NCBI GenBank assembly: GCA_011947345.1 | Contig: JAAVTG010000112.1 | Location: forward strand, 62,001-126,000 | Source: Phytophthora quininea | Lineage: Eukaryota; Oomycota; Peronosporomycetes; Peronosporales; Peronosporaceae | Length of the DNA stretch: 64,000 bases | Direction: 5' to 3' | In this document: piece by piece, positions 57,571 to 64,000 of the stretch | Layout of the letters: every line of letters starts with the position of its first letter | Numbering within the stretch: the stretch's first letter is position 1 | Notes under the pieces: model-generated | Databases searched by the model: none | What the model was told of the DNA's origin: nothing | The model's input: only the letters and a program-made list of their open reading frames with translations | Program-made: the position numbers and the translations under genes

Positions 57571-60500
57571 ATGGCGATGGAGGTCAAGCTGCGAGATGTG
57601 GAGGTGCAGCTCTCTCGAGTGGCGCAGTCGGTGCAGCTGCACGTACAGATCGCCGATTCTGTCCGAGGGGTTTCTCTATAGACCCCGAGGAGCTGTCAGC
57701 GTTGGTGGGGCGTGTCGAGAAAGCGCAGAACGGACTGCAGACGGTGACGACAATGTTCCTCACGTTGGCACGACAATATTTACCACCCCAAATTGCTGCA
57801 ATCGAGGTGAGTATTTCGAGAAAATGTATGTGATTTAAAACTTGGTGCTTACTAATATGTTGTAGGTTGAGGACGGTGATGATACGGAGACGGAGGATGA
57901 GTTTGAAGAAGAAAGACAAGAAGAGCAAGACATTAAAGTGGAGAAACGAGAAGTACTGACTGTGGAGAGTGATAATATTGACGAAGAAGATATCAGACTG
58001 CCCGAAATCGATGAAGACAAGTGTGAGCCTAAGAAGGAACCGTCAAGGCCAAAGGGGTCCGAGCAGCACGAGAGTCTGCACTTGTGCGAGCCGTTCAGTG
58101 CATATATCTGGAGTGCAAACGTTGCCAAGAGGCAGGCCAGGAAGAACCCCAATAACGTGGATGATATCGCGTATTTAATTACCTATTTGGACGGCATTCG
58201 GAGGTCGAGATTGAGTGCCACGGTAAAGTACGACGCACTGGATGCGAGCTATTTGTTTTTGGATTTCTTGAGACGTGGGAAAGTGACGAAGGAGGAAGCT
58301 AAGAACTTTGTGGAAACGACCATATTGATGTCGACGTTCGTCACGTCAGTTCAGTCGGACATTCGAAAGCACTCGCTACTGATGCTGTTCGCGCGATTTC
58401 TAACAGATATAAACAATGTGGCGATAGACACACAATTAGCGGAGATTTTGGCGCCTTTAAAGAAGTGTCGGGATGACATTGTCGAGTACTGTTGCAGAAA
58501 ATATCCTGACGGCTTGAAAGATGTTTCCAACAGTGAATCACTGATACATATCCACCAGTGCATGGCAGCAAGCCGTATGTATCCCTATGTAACGTCAATG
58601 CTGCTGAAGTTTGTCGATTCCTGTGTGGAATACGATATTAAGGTGCAAGCTGTCAAGGAAGCAGAACGCACACCGCAGCAGTGGATACGGTTTCGTGAGC
58701 TTGGGAGGACGTTGTCAAAGTGGTTGGACTACGCATGCTTAGCAAAGCTTTCGTACAACGGCGAGGACGCGTCCGAGATAACCAAGACGTTGAAAGCGTT
58801 TCGGGAGCGATTTCCAAAGTGGGTGCCAGAAGAACTACTAGAGTAAGTGAACTCTGGGAAAATGATTAGGCTGCCGTTTTCTAACGACTTTTTTGCAGGA
58901 ACTGGGCCAGATTCATTTGTCGTGACACTGAAATTGAGTTGATCAGATTCGAAGGCGATGAGATATCCATAGAGCAAAAACCAAACCAAAGGCAAAGCCC
59001 ACAACAAAGACATTTAAGTCTTCCCCGGAAATGTAACGAAGAGCAAGGCGCTACATGAGTACCTACGAAATTCCGCCGAAGCAAAGAGTATCAAGATTGT
59101 AGGAGGTGTCCCACACAATAGTAATTTGACCACATTGGAGACATGGTCTGCTGCCGTTCATAACTTTTTCGACAAGGCCAACGAGGAATTTTTTTACGGC
59201 TGGTGAGATTTGAGGCGGACCGAGAACTGGCTACGGATTTTGCAGAGGCAACGACACTCGCAGTGTCTGTTATTACAACCCAGAACGATTCATTTCAACT
59301 TGCGTGGATAGTTCAAGCTACTGTGATTTTGGATGGAATATCCAAGTTTGCGGTGGATTCGGCGTTAGCCAGCGCTCTAGTGCCGATACGCGACGCTCGG
59401 AATTCTCTGCTACGACATTGCGAGAAGGCTTTGCCTGACTGTCTTTACAACATGGCGGCCTTGGCGAATCAGTTTGAAAGAAGCAAATACAAACGATTGA
59501 ACAATGGCATTCACAAACTCGCCAGGTGGTTTCGCTGCGCGTTGACGTTCTGCACTCTGAGCCATGATCTGCACGACATAACGCCATGGACAGAATCCGG
59601 ATGGAAAACTCTAAGCGTGGCTGGAGTAGCGTTGTCGAAGTGGATAGAACATGAAAGTTACAGTTCGAAGTCAAAGCGATTGAAAAAGTTGCGAGGTTGC
59701 TTCGAAGAGTTCAATGCCCACTTCCCAGGAAGACTTCCAAAAGCATTGCTCATGTAAGTGATTTTATCGATAGCGAGGCAAATATATGCACGAGCTAACA
59801 CTGTTTTATATATGCGTTGTGTAGATCATGGAATAAATTCAGCGCAGCTCAAAACACAAGGATTCGAGGCAATCGAGAAGTTACCAGTGAGTCAACTGTA
59901 GTTGGGGTAAAGCGACCACTCCCAGATCCTGGTGGCGAATCTCCCGCATCAAAACGAGTTGCAACTAAGTCAAATGCGAGAGGGCCGTATTGTAGTGTGC
60001 AGCTGGCCAAGTTCGGTAACCTGGTCAAACAGCTGCAGCGCGATTTGGATGCTGGTAATGTACCATTACTCAGTTTAGCTCAGAGTGCCAGGGCCATGCT
60101 CACCAAGACGATAAAAGTCTGCCAGGAATTCGTTTTGTGTGTCGAGGTTGGAGATATGGACGAAGCTACAATTAACGAGGTTAAGGAAGCTTTGGAGAAA
60201 ATGACGGATCTTTACTGCAAAAACGCGTGGGATTACTCTGGGCGTTCGGTAACGAGACGGGTTCTGAATCACTTGTCCGGTATTGCTGGAAGTCACAAAT
60301 CCGCGGAAATACTTGTTCCGATCATCCCGTCGATTCGGAGTTGTCAATCGAAACTACAACTTTATTGGAACGTGCATTACGGCAATATATTCAAAACTAT
60401 AGCAAGATTCGTCCAGGAAACGGAGCAACACTTCACGAACTTGAGCACTTCCCAATTGGAAGACCACGTTCAACTCTTGATCTGCCAGCTGTGTGATGCT

Positions 60501-60825
60501 GTCGATTCCAGCTACGCCTTCGTTTGTAGCGACAGTTCAAGTGCTCGTTCCCAAGAGTCTCAAGAAAAGTTAAAAGGGATTCTACCGGTACTGAATCGTT
60601 GGCTGGACCGAGTCAATAAACATTTCGATATGGAGAAGTTGTCGAAGCTGCTACGGAAGCTCATCAAAATTAACTTGAAGCTACCTGGAGCTGTGCCGGA
60701 TACGTTGTTGAGGTAAGCGAAGTCAATAGTTCCTCTAAGTACTGCGTTTTCTAATGGCGTGATGATGCAGCAAAATTGAAGGGCTGGTGCAGAGTGAATT
60801 GAGTGAGGAAAGTTTTCGAAGGTGA
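57571..60825 (+). CDS. Three-module TEE-W family protein, five exons
   Basis: Starts at ATG 57571 (MAMEVKLRDVEVQLSR). Exons 57571-57806, 57866-58842, 58899-59753, 59825-60712, 60771-60825; introns are 59, 56, 71 and 58 bp, all GT-AG, three with ctaac or actaat branch-like sequences. Exon 2 begins VEDGDDTETEDEFEEE and holds module 1 (TPQQWIRFRELGRTLSKW; FPKWVPEELL). Exon 3 has a Lys-rich linker and module 2 (TPWTESGWKTLSVAGVALSKW; FPGRLPKALL). Exon 4 has VKRPLPDPGGESPASKR and module 3 (WDYSGRSVTRRVL; NRWLDRV; LPGAVPDTLL). The tail is SKIEGLVQSELSEESFRR. Frame breaks near 57670, 58978, 59033 and at the T run 59189-59195 are one-base losses. It is an inverted duplicate of the 55197 gene. Confidence 0.82.
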
Positions 60826-61004
60826 AATTAGTATTTTATGAATTCGTCCCAAGGATCGACTTCAAATTCCATTAGCGGGAATTCTTCAACATTTGTCTGC
60901 AGTCGTCTATCTGGAAGTTGACGCGTGTCGGGGAGTTTCAATCGCAAGATCTAAGTTTGACCGAACTATTATTCACACTCATCTTTCGGAAGTGGGGGAC
61001 GAAG

Positions 61005-63233
61005 ATGGCGTCGGTTGAAATGCAGGACGTGGTGGTGGTGTCCTGGAAGGTGTTCACGACATGGTGGGTCATCTTATTGCTGGTCCATCTCGTTACCTTC
61101 AGCTACAATTTGGCATATGCGCTCGCCTACTGGAATTTGGATGGCACTGAATTCGAACTCGCTCTACAGTTCTATCATATCGGGATCTCATCGCACTACT
61201 ATGGATTAGTCGCAGTAATTCACTTAGTTATGGCCGTTTTCCATGGGGTTTGTTTGTTGCTGATGGTAGGGAGTTCAATCTGGTATCGAAGTCTGGAGTT
61301 CACGCCGTGGGGGAAATTGGCGAATTCTTCTCGTAAAACCAGCCCAAAGCGTCCCGAGTTTCTGTCCAGATGAAGTCTGAGGACCGTCTTAGTAACCGTG
61401 TCAGCTCGGTGATACGCACGGTGTCGTCCAATATAACTGATCGATACGGCTTATTAGGTGTTAATCGCAAATACTTCCATTTGTTCGTGATAATCCGTGA
61501 ACTGGTGGAAACTTCGTTCCAAACCATCCAAGCTCATCGCATGAGTAAAGTTCTTCCGAATATGCTGATCAACCGGTTCTACGTGCTAGTGGTGGTGCTA
61601 AATTGCTGGTCGTTCGTGATAATCTACGCTTTCTTTTTCAAGCACCCTGAAGGTCAAAAACGGTTCGCATGCCTGGTGTCCAATTGTGCGATTGATCTCA
61701 TGTCCTGCATGGGTGTGACATTGATTGTCGTGCAAAATTACGCACGGCAATACGATCCTGCGACCCAAGATTTCGGCGTCAATCCTTGGTACGACGATCA
61801 ATGGGTCGCCACAGCCATTAATGAAATCCAGATGGTCGTTGTGGTCTCAGCTTCGGATCTTTTGAGTCGCATAATTTTTCTCTCGGTTTACTTGTCACAA
61901 CGACTAACATGAAAGAATTGTTGTATCGCACTCCAAAAGAAACTGTCCGTGTGGTTGCTACACTGTCCACTTCACCGAAAACGGTGGAGACAAAGAAAAT
62001 AGCCTGTGATGCCGGAGTGGAAATGTTCGAGATAGCAACAGCTCGAAGTGCTCCACCAGTTACACAAATACCAAGACGAAGTAGCACACGGGAGCACGAG
62101 GTAAATGTGTGGTATTACATTAGACACACGGCGATACATGCCACTCATGCGATATTCTTGCTGTGGGGGTTGGCTTTGCTTGGTCTGCACATCCCAACCT
62201 CCTTGGCTCCACAACTGCCTCAGTGTATCCTACAGGTGCGGCCTTGGGCAGAGTCAAACCCATCGTGCTTCTTGCTATGTCTAGACTGCTATCGGCTGGG
62301 CATAACCGGCCAAATCGGTGAAGTGGACAAGAAATGGCGCGAATTTGACGGGTCAACCGTAGTGGTGATGATCATCAAACACTGCCCTGAACTCAACGTA
62401 CCAGACGTATTCAACGAGTTCCACAAACTGATCAGCATCAGGCTCTACAACACGACCATCGTTGAGTGGCGAACCGAGGTAGCATTCACCAATACCAACC
62501 ACCCCAACTTTCTGTCGTTGATGTTGGTTCGAGTGAACATGACGGACGGACTTCTGCCAGCCGCTTTTCATGCTGATGATTTCCTCAGCAGTTGTACGAT
62601 TTCGAGTGGTGTGTTACCAATTTAAGGGAACTGCCCGACGATCTCGGTACGAAATGGCTTCCGGGGTCCTACGTGATTGTCGAGTACAGCCAGTTGACGT
62701 CCGTGCCAATGGTGTTATTACCTATCATCACTCACTACTTCTCTTTGAATGGTAACCCCACCACGGAAGTTCCTGCAGAGCTGTTCGAAGTGGAAGGACT
62801 GCAGCAAATTGGTATCGGAGACACGTTAATTCGTGAACTTCCTCGGAATGTGACGCACTTGTCGTCGGCGCTACAATACGTCTTCATGACCGACACCAAC
62901 ATTTCGTTCTTTTGGAATTGGACCGACCAAGTGTTGGATCAAACGAGTAAAGTCGGAGGCTATCCTCCAATTTATGCTGGCGGAACGCCATATTGCTCGG
63001 ACCTGGAACGGATTAGCAGTGGAACTAGTGATACTTTCAGTGTTCCTGTACTTCCCCAGTATTCTTCACAGCTCATGGACCCAACTCAAGCAAAGGCCGA
63101 TGGAGAAATATGGTTATCTGTGGACTGTAGTCCGTCGGTGAGTGGATATAGTGGACCGCTCTACCCACTGAAAGCAGATGACAGACGCCATGCACTAGAA
63201 TACGCAGCTCTTTACCCTTCCGGTCAAAGATAA
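61005..63233 (+). CDS. LRR-5TM family membrane protein, frame breaks
   Basis: Starts at ATG 61005 (MASVEMQDVVVVSW). TM1 FTTWWVILLLVHLVTFSYNLAYA, TM2 VIHLVMAVFHGVCLLLMV, RYGLLGVNRKYFHLFVIIRELVE, TM3 NRFYVLVVVLNCWSFVIIYAF, TM4 CAIDLMSCMGVTLIVV, MKELLYRTP, TM5 THAIFLLWGLALLGLH. The ectodomain runs from LQVRPWAESNPSC through sequons (YNTTI, VNMTD, NVTH) and LRR-like lines to DCSPSV and a short C-terminus ending PSGQR. Frame changes lie near 61368, 61885-61905 and at the T run near 62580; at least the last is a one-base loss. The subgroup matches 1-1340 and 28712. The chimeric ORF at 50178 carries a close relative of its ectodomain end. Confidence 0.8.
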
Positions 63234-63666
63234 AGATGCCGAGCTGTCTGTCAACGTACTCGAGCTTTACTACCATGGTGTTTGCATTAATTACTTTCGT
63301 CGGCTCGGATCAATTATCTTCGTAACAATTAGGCAGACTTCAAGACATCACGGTCAAGTTCACAAATTTTGACATGTCAAAACATTGTCATTGTTAAAGT
63401 GAGTGTGTGCGTTATTTTTATTTATTTATTTTACCAAAGCTGCTCAGCTCAGTCTAAGATTATTATTGTGGAGTTGCTGCTGCAAAAGGAGCGTCTTGAA
63501 GGTTGACAAGGAGGTCGGGAATTTCGAAATCACTGACGCGTAGAAAAGAATATGCCGGTAACCCCAGAAAGTCCGGAGCGGTTGCAACTTCTTGTTGACA
63601 ACTCCCCTCTGAACACGACCTTGACCACAGCTACACTGGATCATCCCTGAACTCGACCATATCGTT
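63234..63666. other. Intergenic, low-complexity T/A-rich part
   Basis: Contains a tttatttatttatttt run near 63416-63432. No gene is recognised between the LRR-5TM gene and the CRN end. Confidence 0.5.
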
Positions 63667-64000
63667 TCATTTCCGCAACTTCTTGGGCAGGATTTCGTCG
63701 CCCTCTCTTTTGCCATCCCATTCTCCGACATCGACAATGATAATGGCCTTGCCCGTTCCACCCGCAGTTGTTGCTTGATCGCTCGGTGGGTCTTTACCCT
63801 CGTCCATGAGCACAGGAAACCGCTCCAGCATTTGTTTCTCTCTTGAGATTCGATAACACTTCAAATACTGAAGCTTGTTCTCATCCGCCAACGTCGATAC
63901 TGACTCCGACGGCAAAGTGAAGTCATCCTTCTGCATAGTTTTCACGACGACCAAGTGAACCTTCGTTGAGTTGGGAACATGGCCGATGGTATCCTTCATC
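63667..64000 (-). CDS. C-terminal part of a CRN family effector, cut by the right edge
   Basis: The open frame enters from the right edge and ends at 63667. It shows the same C-terminal order as the 50894 CRN: VPNSTKVHLVV, KLQYLKCYRIS, a Pro/Gln-rich turn, KAIIIVDVGEWDGKR and a basic end PKKLRK. The nuclease core would lie beyond base 64000. Similarity is clear but lower than between the two copies at 50894 and 53487. Confidence 0.7.
   Translation of the reverse strand, partial: MKDTIGHVPNSTKVHLVVVKTMQKDDFTLPSESVSTLADENKLQYLKCYRISREKQMLERFPVLMDEGKDPPSDQATTAGGTGKAIIIVDVGEWDGKREGDEILPKKLRK

Noticed and set aside
63416..63432. tttatttatttatttt run as a possible matrix attachment or terminator signal
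   Set aside because: Simple low complexity; no evidence of function from sequence alone.

Overview
The window looks like a gene-dense stretch of an oomycete genome, most likely Phytophthora or a close relative. The reasons are a Crinkler (CRN) type effector with an LFLAK-like header and a P-loop ATPase plus nuclease-like body, a secreted PAN/Apple-repeat protein, a bZIP factor with the oomycete-type replacement of the invariant Asn, very short introns (53-91 bp), and long runs of lineage-specific paralogues. Genus level is inference.

Two unrelated paralogous families fill most of the window and are interleaved. The first, here called LRR-5TM, has about five membrane segments, then a Cys-containing, N-glycosylation-rich ectodomain with leucine-rich-repeat-like lines, and no kinase domain. 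There are nine near full-length copies (1-1340-, 3017-5140+, 6609-8733-, 9671-11807+, 11917-14073-, 14158-16302+, 16439-18502+, 28712-30900+, 61005-63233+) plus fragments. The second, here called TEE-W after its recurring T-E-E-x-W signature, is an intracellular helical module family I cannot assign to any known domain. Copies lie at 1535-2634-, 5328-6478-, 24904-28571-, 44307-46930-, 47113-48324+, 48365-49570-, 55197-57482- and 57571-60825+, again with relics. Modules are encoded one per exon, and nearly all module-end introns are phase 2. Members have one, two or three modules, a DTETEDE-like acidic stretch and NLS-like basic clusters. The families are often head to head, and fragments of one are joined to the other at 31195 and 50703.

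Other content, left to right: a four-repeat PAN/Apple secreted protein (18569-19549-); a complete MULE transposon with transposase, SWIM finger and C-terminal Ulp1 protease, TIRs and a 9-bp target duplication (20038-24640); a Rab3GAP catalytic-subunit homologue (31592-35361+); a bZIP factor (35911-37301+); a long repeat-rich charged protein (37522-42897+); a predicted pseudokinase (43036-44269+); and a CRN cluster (50894-53282-, a rearranged copy at 53487-54654+, and another entering from the right edge at 63667-64000-).

Reading frames need care. Across many of the genes, LRR-5TM, TEE-W, PAN, transposon, bZIP and Rab3GAP alike, most frame breaks sit in or beside a homopolymer and behave as the loss of one base relative to paralogues or to conserved motifs. 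This points to uncorrected assembly indels rather than mass pseudogenization. A few lesions are different: in-frame stops at 13882-13884, 16589-16591 and 52542-52544, and clear truncations. I therefore label a gene pseudogene only when it shows one of those or is plainly partial.
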